Assembly: GCF_000165425.1 (NCBI RefSeq)
Contig: NW_001799635.1
Location: forward strand, 124,001-188,000
Reading direction: 5' to 3'
Length of the DNA stretch: 64,000 nucleotides
From: Paramecium tetraurelia
Lineage: Eukaryota; Ciliophora; Oligohymenophorea; Peniculida; Parameciidae
Position numbers and translations under genes: made by a program. This document shows, piece by piece, positions 27,521 through 40,283 of this stretch (position 1 is the stretch's first letter; the number at the start of each line of letters is the position of its first letter). The notes beneath the pieces are model-generated. The model was not told where the DNA came from and ran no database searches. It saw only the letters and a list, made by a program, of their open reading frames with translations.

Positions 27521-28342
27521 TCATTTTCCAAATAATGTGCTTCTGATGATGGGCAATGAATCTTAAAATGTTTATTCAGTTCTAACATCTAATGTGTTCT
27601 TGCAGACAATCAAACCGTCCTTGGTTGTCATCAAAATACCACCAAAACACTTTTTATCATTCTCAGTTTTTGATATCACCTAGCATATATGGATGTCTTA
27701 CTTCTGATGCTGATTCTTGTATTGAGTAATCCTAAACACTTTTTGTTGAATTGTCAATAAGAGTTCTTTCATCCAAACATTTCTCTTCATCAATCTCTAT
27801 TTTGACTTCAAATTCCAATCCGTTCAATTCTTTCCTCAGAATATCTTAGAATTCAGAAATAGCATCATCTATGACATTTCTTACATGTCTGATATCACGA
27901 TGTAAACATCTTGAATGATATAAAAAATATGTACCTCACTACAACCTCATGTTCAAATAATTTAATTAATCCTTGAACCATTAAATTTTTCAATAATTCC
28001 TCATAAAACTTTTCATCTTATCTAATCATTTTGTAAATTTGATATTGCGACTAAATTAATATGCATATGTACATCTGAGAAGATCTTAGTCAAGGCTTAG
28101 TTTCTGGCATTCATCAATCTCATTCTAGCTCCATTTACAAGAGCACTATGTTTGATTCTCTCTTGTTAAGCCTTCTTCTTATATTTTGTATTGATTTCTT
28201 CCTATATGTTCGATTTCTCCTTTTCCACAATTTGCTTTTTCTCCTTCTCAAATTACTTGAATGCCTTGACTTCAATTTCAAAGCATTTCTCTCTCGCTTC
28301 CTAAAGCACAAATTCAGCCAAAGATATCTAATCTTACAACAT
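27521..28342 (-). CDS. VMA4: V-type H+-ATPase subunit E
   Basis: Peripheral stalk subunit of the vacuolar proton pump, holding the V1 head to the V0 sector. 250 residues after three introns (28051-28072; 27910-27934 ending AAG; 27680-27701), close to the usual ~225-230. The N-terminal helix (AEFVLQEAREKCFEIEVKAF) and the long charged coil match subunit E. The C-terminal domain ends GGILMTTKDGLIVCKNTLDVR then LPIIRSTLFGK, the family ending. The start MLQDQISLAEF fits. It lies 40 bp from the coiled-coil gene on the same strand. Confidence 0.93.
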
Positions 28343-28507
28343 TATTAATAAATATTTATTTCTTGTGTATAATTAAATCCGTCAGTCTCAAGAAATTCTA
28401 AACTAAATAATCAATAGCATATAAATATATATATAATATGTATCAACAAAATAAAAAGTTAGGATCAATGTTATACTTATCAGTGAATCTTTAAAGCCAT
28501 TTATCTA

Positions 28508-29004
28508 ATGAAATTGTCGGTACAACCAACATCTATTAATTTTTTTCATTATAGTATATTTGCTTAGGATAATCTTAAAGGAATCTGTCTAAGTTTTAGG
28601 CTATTGCCATAAAATAATATCCCTGTTTTTCAGGTAACATCAGAATCATCTATTACAAATTTGGATCAATCTATTAGAGTTGAATCACGAGCTTTATTTA
28701 GGCTTGTTTGTTTGTATTAGGATTAAGACTAAAACTAGTTGAGAATATATCTGATGGTCTAGCATTAGCTATTGCTCCTAAAAGTTCGAGTTGACTATAA
28801 GGAGGATAGGAATAATATAAACAAGCAGCAATACCTTCTTCTAAGGGCTACATCAAGAAGAAGGCTATTGAAGTTATTATGGCAGGATTATTTACATCAA
28901 CTACAAAGCTATTATTTATCTAAGTGAACTAAGTAATTGCCAATTATCCTGGAATCATTACAGAAAATGGGGTTATAATAGGTTATGAAAACATCAAAAT
29001 GTGA
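28508..29004 (+). CDS. Conserved-looking protein of unknown function
   Basis: Translation from ATG 28508 gives MKLSVQPTSINFFHYSIFAQ, then LKGICLSFRLLPQNNIPVFQ and SRALFRLVFENISDGLALAIA. Two introns are needed: 28710-28738 (29 nt, GTT...TAG) and an unusually short 28784-28801 (18 nt, GTT...AAG). With them the frame closes on TGA with 149 residues ending VIIGYENIKM. The composition is coding-like, with no membrane span or known motif. The 18-nt intron is the weak point; without it the frame stops at the TGA at about 28791. Confidence 0.5.
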
Positions 29005-29069
29005 AATTATTATTAATAATATATAAGTGTCATTTTTATATTATGAAAATTGCAAGAACATTCTAGAAT

Positions 29070-29919
29070 TCAATAAGTCCATTCTGATATTTTCTAATCT
29101 TCAAATATCCTATTTTCATTTTTGTCATTTGTTTAAACACTGAAATATTAGATTTACTTTGGAATATTTTTTAATTACCATGCTGACTATTATTATTTAT
29201 TAATTAACTATTTATTTTTTGTTAAATTCTTTTTTTCTTCAAATTTCTTCATTATTTCTTAAGCTCCTTATATCTTCTCTAAGCTTATAGAAAATAATTC
29301 ATTGATTGCATTATTATCTTGATTTGAAAGGAATTTATAAAAATCTTAGAATTTAATAACATTTTCATCATGCTTACTATATTCTTTAGTGACCAAAAAA
29401 TAGGTATAATGATCAACTGTAAGGTTTTTATTCTTACAAAATGATAAATATACATTAAAGTCAATTTAAAAATGTAATTACTATTTTATCTATTATAGTT
29501 CCATTAATTTTGTGCAATAAAATTAAAGAAGTTCAAAAACTCTTGCATTTATTAGTATTATGCGTTTAATTTTATATTCAACCTTCCTGAAAGTAACTTC
29601 TTATCTCAAAGTTGGATTATCTATTGATATAATCATGTCGAAAAAGCTAGTAATGATATATAATATTGTACTCTGAAAAGTTTAGATTGCCATCAAGATC
29701 GCTATCAAATACTTTAAATATCATCGCTATTCCTTGTACAGGCAAGGTTGGAAACTGATCTTAAAGTTAATTAATATTGAGGAGCATTGAATTATTAGTC
29801 AATATACTCCAATAACTATATGACTCAAAGTTCTCAAGTGAACATAAAGAGTGTTTAAGGTTCTCAGCTTCTTAACCTAATTAACTTAGAAAAATGAAAT
29901 ATTAATCCAAAGTGATCAT
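29070..29919 (-). CDS. EF-hand protein (single clear loop)
   Basis: 274 residues with one intron (29647-29671). After intron removal a canonical EF loop appears: FDSDLDGNLNFSDFFDMII, with D, D, D, N and D/E-type ligands. The other half of the pair is not obvious. A helical C-terminal half ends in a Lys/Gln-rich coil. Some axonemal and RNA-associated EF-hand proteins have this build, but I do not recognise the family. The stop lies near the 3' end of the upstream forward gene (66 bp, convergent); the start is 56 bp from the tubulin gene's stop. Confidence 0.75.
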
Positions 29920-29974
29920 ATAATAGTTTTTATATTAATTGTTATATAATGAGAATAAACTCAAATAAATCAGA

Positions 29975-31278
29975 TCAATATTCTTCCTCCTCTTCATAAT
30001 TATCATATTCACTATGACAACAACTATGGAAAAATGGACCGTACTCTGATATTAGATCATTGATATTACTCTCTGCCTCAGTGAATTCCATCTCATCCAT
30101 ACCAATATTTTAATAGGTATATACAAATGCCTTCCTTCTAAACATCTTGGTGAAGTCTCCTTAGTAATATTGCAGATATTTTTTAAATCCATTAGAATTT
30201 CCTAAAAATCCAACAATATTTTCATGATCTATATGCTAAACGGTTGTATGCACTCTGTAATGAGTATCAAGATCAGGGATTTAATAGATATTGTCTTTTC
30301 TAATTAATAACGATGGAGAATCAGGAATTTCAAAGCAATTACCTCTTAATTGGATTTGATAAGAGAGAAACTCACTTGGTAGGTTATTCTCAAAATTGCA
30401 CAACTTATATTATTTATTAAGAATATTAGTAATATTCCAATCTCTCTAATTGATGATCATGTAACTAGGTTAAAAAAAATGTAATCTTGGGAATGGTATC
30501 AAATTTAAAGTAAGTTTCTTCATTCCACCATTTAGAAATCCTGGAAATCTATATGAAGCAGTTGTCTAAATTAAACTCTCTGCCAGGATTTTGTTATAAA
30601 TATCATAATTTTATTCTAACATATTGATTTTACATATATGTTATAAAGCAACATTATCGTAAACTGTTACAATATCTACAATTTCAATCATTGAATTCAT
30701 AATAAATGCTGTATTATATATTTCTAAACAATTATGTGTAATTCCTTGTGAAAATATAGGATTGCAATGAACTATTTTAGTTGGGTCCTTTTCTCGAAAG
30801 TATTATATTAAATTAGATGCTATTCCTGAACCACTTCCTCCTCCAGTTGAAAAAAACATCATTATTCCTTACAACTTTCCTGATTCTTCAAAATACTTAT
30901 CTAAGATATGTTTGCATTTATCCATCAATTCAGCTCCTTCTGTATACCTGCCAACTGCATAATTATTACCACTTCCACAATTCCTTGAAAAACAACAATT
31001 TGGATCTATAATCACATCCTTCTATATAAATAATTTATCAATTGATTCTATTCATATGAAATAGTGGTACTTGGCTCTAAGTCTAGAAACAAACATCTAG
31101 GTAAGAACTGCTATCTAGAATTTTCATTAAAGAAAACATTTATTTTCTGCCTATTTCTATCTTGATTAATTAATTCTTAATGATTATTTAAACAATGATC
31201 ATAATTTAATTGTTTTATGAATTCTAGTCCTATACTTATTCCACATTATCCAATTCCTATAATAATAATTTCTTGCAT
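29975..31278 (-). CDS. Divergent tubulin (beta-like)
   Basis: 426 residues, one intron (31048-31070). N-terminal IIIIGIGQCG nucleotide-binding loop, LDLEP and the tubulin signature region in altered form, [15 protein letters not shown] (canonical GGGTGSG). The C-terminal domain has [21 protein letters not shown], which is beta-like, then a short acidic tail ending EEEEEY; a terminal Tyr is an alpha-like trait. Several internal segments are diverged ([20 protein letters not shown]). This pattern suggests one of the rare ciliate tubulins (for example eta or a Paramecium-specific class) rather than alpha or beta; the class cannot be set by eye. Probably a basal-body or axoneme component. Confidence 0.9.
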
Positions 31279-31374
31279 GTAAAATATATAAAATCTGATT
31301 TTACATTTAAATGATAAATATATATATATCTAATTAAAACTAATTATTTTGATATTCAGTTATTAATCCAATCA

Positions 31375-33122
31375 TCATTATCGTTTTGTGGCCATTGTTT
31401 AAGAAAAATGGATTAAGTTTTTCAATTATGCCAACTTCTTTTGCTAATTACATGTCATCTTAATCATTTCTGGCATCTCAGTAATTATTAAGTATTTATC
31501 AGCATTCTAATTTTTAATCAAATTTGTCTACTTTAATGATTGACTCCAAAACAGACCCAATTTAATCCTTTAAGCCCTTTTTCTTTTTATAGCAATCTTT
31601 AAATTATCTGCAGAATGCTTCTTAATTTGTAATCTTTTCTTGAATTATATATAAAAAATGAATGTTTCTTTATAACTTTAGTTTCAATTTTATTTCCAAT
31701 TTTATTTATATTATCTCACAATCTGATGCATTTAACTAATAAAATCAACTAATTACACTCATTTTATTCAATTGACTCTCACAATCTTTTAATGAACATT
31801 ATGATATATGTCTAATTGAATCTTCTTTAATATTCAAAATATTCTGTTGCACATTTAAATCTTGCAAACTGCAAAATTGATTTTCGAAAGATTTCAAAGC
31901 ACCAATGACTTTTACAACGAATTATAAAAAAAAATCACTTGGCTTACGTACGATATACACTACAATAGACTATAAGATTAGTTATTCAAATTACATCTTA
32001 GTTTTCTGGGCATTTTTTATCCTAATTCAAAGCTTAATTGATTTTCATCAACTGATCTTCAGCCACTCTATGAGTATCAAATATAGCTGAAATTTCATTA
32101 CTATTAAAAGGATAAGATTTATATAAATTTTTTATGGATTTGCATAGAATTTAAATGAAAAATACTTATGTATGCCTCAATAAATCTTAATATAAATCCT
32201 CATTTACAAACTATTTACGATGAATAATTTGATCAAATCTATTACCATTTTTTTATTAAAAAGCCTAAGATTTCTTATTTTCTGACATCAAAATTTGCTA
32301 ATCAACTTTTGAATTAATTTCCAAATATTTTTAATTTCTAATAGTATAATAAGGCTCATAATTTTGATCATATACTTTTTGCTTCTAAACCAGAATACAA
32401 ACCTACTTTGAACATCTTTTAAAGCAGTTAAATTACTCTTAAAGTATACTTAGTTAAAAGAACTTTTTATTTTATTATTTACTCAAAAAAAAGTTTTAAT
32501 TTTCAACACTGTTTAACTAGTTTTGAAGTGGAAAAATCTCTTCATTTATTGGATTTATCTTTTATTTTATTTCATTTCTTTATGATTCAAGTTGATTTAA
32601 TTCTTGAGCTAGCTTCTCTACAATTATTTTTTGAGAATTGATGCAATCTTTCATTTTATCTGCCAAAAATTAAATTTTTTATGCATTTTCTAATTCTATT
32701 CCAATCTAAGGATAATATAGTTATCCACTATAGGCTGTTAATTAATTATTCTCAATTCTTATTTATATCAAAAAATCCATTTAACAACTCATCAATTCAA
32801 AATAATCAAAAAGAGGTTGAAAGGCTTTCTAATTATTTTCTTCATTGTTTATAGATTCTAATTAAGAATGTAATCGAATTAGTTCACTTATTTAATATTA
32901 TTATTCTTCAGTTTCAGTTTCTCCGCATAATTTTGCCTTTACTGATTTGAATCTTGACTGAAATTTTGGGTAAGTTTTTTAAATTTCTACATTATACAGA
33001 TTAGGAAGTGAATTCAAGTTGTTTTAATTTTCCTGTTAATTCCATTTGGTTATTGATTTTGAATTTCTTTCTTATACTTTTAAAGTAGGTCTATCTTTGG
33101 TCTGAGATTTTTTTTCTAGCAT
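31375..33122 (-). CDS. Large coiled-coil protein
   Basis: 558 residues after three introns (25, 21 and 25 nt, near 31.96, 31.73 and 31.5 kb). Starts MLEKKSQTKDRPTLKVQERN. Long helical stretches such as IIVEKLAQELNQLESQRNEIKQK and INEEIFPLQNQLNSVENQ point to a coiled coil; Gln-, Asn- and Lys-rich throughout. No domain or targeting signal seen. The exon sum is a whole number of codons, which supports the model. Between the VPS13-like gene (94 bp) and the tubulin gene, all minus strand. Confidence 0.65.
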
Positions 33123-33216
33123 TTTAATTTTTAATAATTCGTAAATTAAATGTAATAATTCATTTATTGATTAAATAAAATAAAAATTTTATATATAGAT
33201 ATTTATAATCAACATT

Positions 33217-36200
33217 TCATGACATTGACTCTCTTTTGGATTATTATTAATTTGTAAAGTTTTTACTTAACCTCGGTTTCTATTTATATACCTTGGCTTA
33301 TTCCTTAATATAAATAAGTTTTTCTGGTTCTCCTTAATTATATCTAGTAAACGAGAGAGAACTTTCTGCTAATTTTATCTAGATTTATATTTTCATTTAC
33401 TTCAAAGTTTATTTTTTGTAGCATAGATTGAGTAAATTTAAACAAAGGAGATTATTCCTCCAAATTCTAATATAGATAACTTTGTAATTTCATTAATTTG
33501 CCAAAATCAAGTGACATTTTAACGTTGTAAACAATTAATTTACAAGCATCCTTAAATTTCCAAGGAATTTATCCACAATTTTAATCAAAGCTAGGTAGAT
33601 CAATTACTGGTTGAATTATATCTAGAAATTAGCTATGATATTACCTGCAAATAATAGTTATCCACATCCTTATATTTCAGAGAATTAATAATTAACTTAA
33701 ACATTTTAAAAATTTCCATTTACATTAATTACACAAAATTCTCCATCTCCCTAATTTTTCTCTTTATAATCGATTAATAAATTATCTTCTTTTGGTTCCA
33801 ATAAGATATCATCTTATATATCTGGCATCTTTAAACTTATCTTTTGCTTTTTTAAATCTAAGTTTGCTTCATCAAATGTTACTATGATAAGATTTGATCC
33901 TATCGATGATTAAGGTACTATGAATTATGAATTTTCTATAGAAATTTTATAATTAAAACTATCCTTTTCTTTAATGAAATCTTCTTCTTATTTAATTTAT
34001 AATTATAGATCAAAATCCTTTTGGTATCTGTCCTTTAATTCATTTAAGTTTTTTTCTAAGATTTCCTCTATTCTTTATTTAAAAGCTTCTAATTCTTTAA
34101 TGTATCTTGAAATCAAATAAAATTTAACATTTTTAAGAGTTATAATTTTATTTTCTAATTTAAAAATAAAAAGCTATTAATTATCAATAGGTTCTATTAG
34201 ATTTTAATAAAGTTATTATTCATTGTTATTTTGAGGTTTCATTTCAACTTAAGACAATGACAATACTAAATTAGTTTAGTTTTTTTTCTTCATTTGTATT
34301 TGATGAAATTAAAATAAAAAAAAGTCTTGCTCTTGATCCTATAATTTAATAATTAAGGAATCGATTAATAAATCAATAGCATATTTATATGATTTTTTCT
34401 AATTGTTAGCATTTTTAACAAATAAATTTATTCCAATAGACTTCTCTTTTTATTCATTAATAAATAGTTCTTATTAAAAAATATACTTTATTAAGTGTTA
34501 TTTCAAAGATATTGACTCCTCAATATTGATTAAATAGAAACTGTTTATGGCAATCAATAAATCTTAAATCTTTTATTAAGAAAGTATGATTTTAGCTTAT
34601 TCAATTTGTAACTTTACAAGAGGGTAGGAATTCTAAAATGATAAATTGATATGCAAGGCGTATGATGCTCTTTAAGTTCCTGTTTCTTTCCCTGGCATAA
34701 CTAATAGATTTTCTTTTTACCTTCCCATAATACTGATTTAAATATCATCAACTGATAAACTTAGTTCATCCTTTTATTTGGTTACATTTATAATTTTGAT
34801 ATCTATTTATGATACCTAGTTAAAATTAAATTTAATGAAATCACATCTTATTATTTAATCTTCATCATAAGAATTGACTGATTATCTATTTTTCTATTAT
34901 TATACGCTTGAATTCATGGCTGGATAGAAGCTTTAAAATGATCTCTTTTAAAGAGAGTTTCCTCTAACTTTGCCCATCAAATGCACTTAAATAAATGCTC
35001 TTAATTAACTTAATTTAAAGAAGGTTTCATTAGATTTCAAATATATATTCTAAATTAGAGCACAAACGATTACATCATTGAGATGTTTTAATGGATTTTA
35101 TTTCAATTTTAACTTTTCTTTTTCTTATCTAATTAGATCTTTATTAGTTAAATTAAATGCATTCTCTTAAACATTTTTTATTGTTAAAATATTTTTTAAT
35201 ATTGTGATAAGATTATAAGTTGCAAACTAATTACTGAAGATCGCTTTTATATTGTCAATTGCAAAAAAGATTTTTGTTTTTGAATTCTTCTCCTTGAAAT
35301 AATCATCTATTACACAAGAAAGCAAATGAGATCTTAAGGGTATATGACAATAGTATAACATATAAATAGCATCTTCAAAATAATTATTAGAAGAAAGATG
35401 ATCTGATTATTACATAAACTCTTTGTCTTTATCTTTATCATCATATTGTATAAATTCTTAATTGAACATTTCAATTTCTTTACTTCTGCAATAAAATACA
35501 AATTTATCATCAAGTTTATCTCCTAACGTATGGGATTCTTGGACTAATAAAGATGGTTGGAATATGATATTGTTTATATCAGGATTATTTTCATTGATTT
35601 CATCTTAAGAATATTACTGAAGTTATTTTTTTGGCACTATTTCTTTAAGAGATTTGTTCCTCTCTAATTATGGATGCTGAATATGATCTAATTTATTAAA
35701 ACTACTTTGATGGGATGCATCGCTACCTTATGGGGTTTTCTTACAATGAATAGCAACAGTATCTTTAAAATATCCTTTGTCGTGAGTGATGATAAATAAT
35801 GGCATTTCAACAACTGTAATATAACAAGTACTTTTTGTGGATTTTGGTGTACTAGCAAATTGGATTCTAATTCCATGAATTTTTGTATTTTCTTTCAATT
35901 CTTAGGCAAAAGATTTCTCATTTGAAGAATCTTTCGTCATTCTCTCTAATTATCTTTGAATTATCAATTTATTTTCATATTCAAACAGTGTAAACAAATT
36001 AATTTCATTATTAATTTTTGGAACTGGACCAAAAACTATGTTTTTTAAATAAAGACTCTTCCTATATTTTATTATGCAATGTTTGCAATCCTTCTTTTAT
36101 TTTTTATGATCGTTTAATAACAATTGCAACTCTGCCTTTATTAAACTATCTTTGCTCATTGAATATCTAACATCAGAATATTACTTTTGATATCCTCTAT

Positions 36201-37868
36201 TCAATTTCTTGTTCAATATCATTAATAGTTCTATAAAGCAAATCTAAGAATCATTTATTTATAAGTCTAATGATGGAAATTATATATATAGTTTTCTATC
36301 AGTCAATAAAGGGTGATTTTATATAAATGAGTCTAATTAAAAAGAAATCAATTAAGTTTTTAAAATTTAAGATTTAATACCAGATATTTTGCTTTAAGAT
36401 TTTATGTTCGTTTAGCTGGGTAAATTTGATGATATCTTTTATTCTTAATTTAAGGTGGCCGAATGTTTAATTTGATGTGAGGGAAAGCCTTGGCGAATTG
36501 GATTTTTATTTTATTAGTTTTGAGAAGGGGAGTTTAGTTATTCTCTTCCATTCCTTTATCCTTACATTTATTTTTCATAATTTTTCATCTCCTCATTGTA
36601 ATATTTATAATCTATTGAAAAGTATTTGTGTGCAACCTAAATTTGTTCAATTACTGCCTTTTTAATAGAGTAATACCTTTGTTAAAGAATGAAAGTAGAT
36701 TTATGTTATTAATTAAATTCTTATAAATAACATTGATATTCTTTATCATCTAAATTGACTGTTTAAATTAGAATATTTTTTAATTGAAATTTTATTTCTG
36801 TTTTAATCTTACTAGAAATTGAATCAGAAACTATTTTTACTTTTAATTTTCCATCCATTCTTAAGGAAAACTTCCATTAGGGCTATATCTAAGCCTCTTT
36901 ATTTAATGGTTTGCTTTTTACAATGCATTCTAGGAGTTTGTGATCTTCTTTGCATTATTGATATGCAGGGGACTTAAATATTTCTTATTTCTAATGTTAA
37001 ATAAAATCTAATAAAGAAGTAACCGTTTTTGTAGATAACAGTGTTTAAAAAGGGTGAAACTAAATCATTATTTCGCTAATTTAAGTCTATTGGATTGGAA
37101 TGGTGCCTTCTTTTTATAATCCTTTCTTTTAATCACTATTTGAAATGATTCTATATTCAGATTATTCCCCTTGTAGATATATATATACTTATAAAGTGCA
37201 AACTTCTTTTTATTTTAATTAAGAAATATTTGGAAATGTTAATTTGTCCTTTAAATTATAAATACAAATTGGGAGAAGAATTTCACCATATTCTTCAATA
37301 AAGGGAATAAATAATACTCTTCTGATTATGTCTACAAGCTTATTATGGGCATCCGATATGAATACACTTTTATCATTATTCTCTCCCTAGACCCAATTGT
37401 TTTGCTTATCTTTTTCAAAAGAGGATATTGCGGTATTTCTTATAAATTCCCATCTTTTTTCAACATATTACTATTTCGATATATGAATAAAGCAATTGTC
37501 TTCTTATTCTAATCTATCATCAAAATATTTATCATATAATTTAAATTACTCCATTGTAAAATCTTAGAAATTATTCTTATCTCTTTCATAATCATCAAAA
37601 AATGATTTAACATTACCCATCAAATTTTATTTTAAAAATTCTCCCAACAATTGATAGCAGAGTTCACTATTTAGAAATTGCTATGAGTCATTAGTAATTG
37701 AAATTTCAAAAATTTCATTAAAGAAATCTGAATATTTTATGTGGGACGTTTTTTGGTTAGTATCAGATTATTCCTTTTTAGTATTTTATGATTATTAACA
37801 TTATGATTATGATAAAAATTATTATTATTATTATTATTACTATTACTGTGATAATAATAATGATTATG

Positions 37869-37936
<68 letters not shown>

Positions 37937-40101
37937 GATTATTACTATTATTATTACTATTATTGCTATTATTATTGCTAAATTTAAAACGATGTGAGAT
38001 TCCTTAATGAATTAGTTTATTAATTAATATCAGAAAATAAAGGGGATTATATATTTTTCTTATCAATTTCTTCCATTACTTTTAACAACATCCCAGGTGC
38101 AATTATTCTAATATCTCCTATATAAATTTTATCTAAAGGCTCTTTTGATTTTTTTATAGATGGAGTCTAAATTGCTCCATTTTAATAGATAAATAATGGC
38201 ACTCTAATACCAATAAAATTAATCATTAACACAAATTTTTGATGTTATTGTTGATCATTTGATTATTTCAAATCAGTACTATTGCATTTTTCTAAACTAT
38301 TGGAGGATTAAGAAACCATAGATCCTACTCCATTTAAATCTTCTATGTCTTCATAAAAACTGTCTACTTCTTTAGCTGTATGAAATGACTTCTCTTCATT
38401 TTATTTCTAAGCATCTTAGTATACTTAATTAAATGTATTGATATGGGATGATTATCTTGATTTTTTTCTAGAATAAGCTGCCTTTTTTAACAAACGAATA
38501 TGATATTTACACTGACAAAATTAAAATATCTTTGTATTTTCAGGAGTATATTTGACATAATTTGCAGTCCTTAATTCAAATAATAAAATAAAAATAGAAT
38601 GTATATCTAAAGTAAATTAAATTTTGATCTAATCAGGATGATTATTTTCTCCTTTTAAATAACTTGATAAGACATTTGTTTTATCTCTTTCTAAAATCTC
38701 ATACAAACTAATTTTTTCATCACCTTCCAATTCAATTGGTATATCATCATTGCGTTTAGTGTGATCCTTAAAAGAATTTTGATTATTTATGGTATTAGTC
38801 CAAATTTCCAGTAATGGCTTAACACTCTATTTATTTTATCCATCTTTTGATGAGTTATAATATCTTTTCGCTTCTATTCGAATTTCTTGAAAAGCCCATT
38901 CCCTATATTTTAATAAGTCCTTTAAGGATAGATCTTCTTCGCACTTAGCTATTTTATATTCATCTTTGGCCGTCCATGATGATAGCCATGGAACTAAAAT
39001 AATTGTTTACTTTCTTTTATACAATTCTATATATCGTTTCATCAGTACAAGCTTTTTGGATGAATAACCTAAGTCTAATTTTTTACTTTTCTGTTTAAGA
39101 ATTATAGATTTGATAAAATATTTCCACCATTCTGAATATGCATTTTTGATATCTTTGGTTGGCCTTAAATGAAAATTATCCTAAATCACTTCTTAACTTG
39201 ATAGTGCTTCATTTAATTTAATTAAATATTCTTTTTATTCTTTATTCAATTGAATAATTATTGGAGATTTTACTACAATTGATATAACTTAGATTGGCTG
39301 AGTTAGCTATTCATAATTTCTATTAAGCGTATATTTGATTTCAATATCTATTGGAGTTAGAATCATCTAGTCATCTTTTTTTTACAAAACGGAAGTAGGA
39401 TCATTTTTATAAGAGATGCTTAGCTTTTTGATTTCAATTAACTTATAGGTACAATTAACATCACTATTGAACAATTATTTAAAGTCCTTGTCCGTTGCCT
39501 TTATTTACGCATCAAATTTAACTCGCAACATAGTTTCATGACCAAATATTGAATGATTAGAGAATCTTAGAGAAAACTACTTAATTGTTATTGTTAAATT
39601 ATTGTATATTCCATCGACAATTTTTTATATCCAATTTGGTGGAGATAGTTTTTCAAAATATTTTGCCATTTGTTCTTCCCACAATTTAAGTTTATGTTTC
39701 TTCAAATTATCAATTCCTTGAGTCTAACTATCTTTGTTCTATGCAGATTAGTTGGCCTCTTATATAGTACAAACATGCAAGTCAATTCCTTCTATTATCA
39801 TTTCTGGTTGCTGTTTTTTGTAATTTAAAGGCATCTTTAAACAATAAAATTAATGAAACTTACATTGAGAGTAATCTAATTGATTTTCCCATCCTTTATG
39901 TATAATGGAAATTTAAAATTTAGTAATGCTTGCTTTTTGATGCATAAATTCTTGAGCACAATATTAGACGATAGACCCAAAGAAAACTTAAAATAAGGGA
40001 CTCATTACTTTAGCCATATTGTTTTATGAAAAATCTTACAAATATTCTAAAAGATAAGATTAAAGCCTTTTAATAAAATATTCTTCAATATCCTTAGCCA
40101 T
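33217..40101 (-). CDS. VPS13: VPS13-type bridge-like lipid-transfer protein
   Basis: About 6.9 kb, ~2250 residues in a mostly continuous frame. The N-terminus starts MAKDIEEYFIKRLQSYLLEYL, a chorein-like start. The firmest evidence is AYSEWWKYFIKSIIL...KKLVLMKRYIELYKRK, matching the conserved WWKYA...R..YI.LYK block of VPS13. Next come long beta-rich, lipid-groove-like stretches. At 37.80-37.98 kb the gene encodes a polyglutamine tract almost wholly of TAA codons. The C-terminal end is joined by a 22-nt intron near 33.37 kb. Other small introns may exist and were not all mapped. Function known for the family: bulk phospholipid transfer at organelle contact sites. Shorter than many VPS13 proteins (3000+ residues), so some domains may be missing. 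Confidence 0.82.
37800..37985 (-). repeat. ATT/TAA microsatellite encoding polyglutamine
   Basis: Near-perfect trinucleotide run, with ~65 bp uninterrupted ATT on the + strand (about 37870-37934). On the coding minus strand it is in the TAA register and so reads as Gln, with a few TCA (Ser) and TAG (Gln) interruptions. It lies inside the VPS13-type gene. In the standard code it would be a string of stops. Confidence 0.9.
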
Positions 40102-40283
40102 TTAACTTATTTAATTTAATCATATAATAAGTAAGAAATGGAAGAGATTCATTTATTCAAATAAATAGAAATAAAAATGAATTCTCTTTGTATGTAATAA
40201 ACCATGTAAAACATAAGATGCAATTTTTAAACAAACATTTTAAATTTAACCATGAAAATGATGAAACATGATATATTAATACT

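Noticed and set aside
37788-37997. Forward frame encoding mostly isoleucine over the ATT microsatellite.
   Set aside because: It is the antisense of the TAA (Gln) register of the VPS13-type gene.
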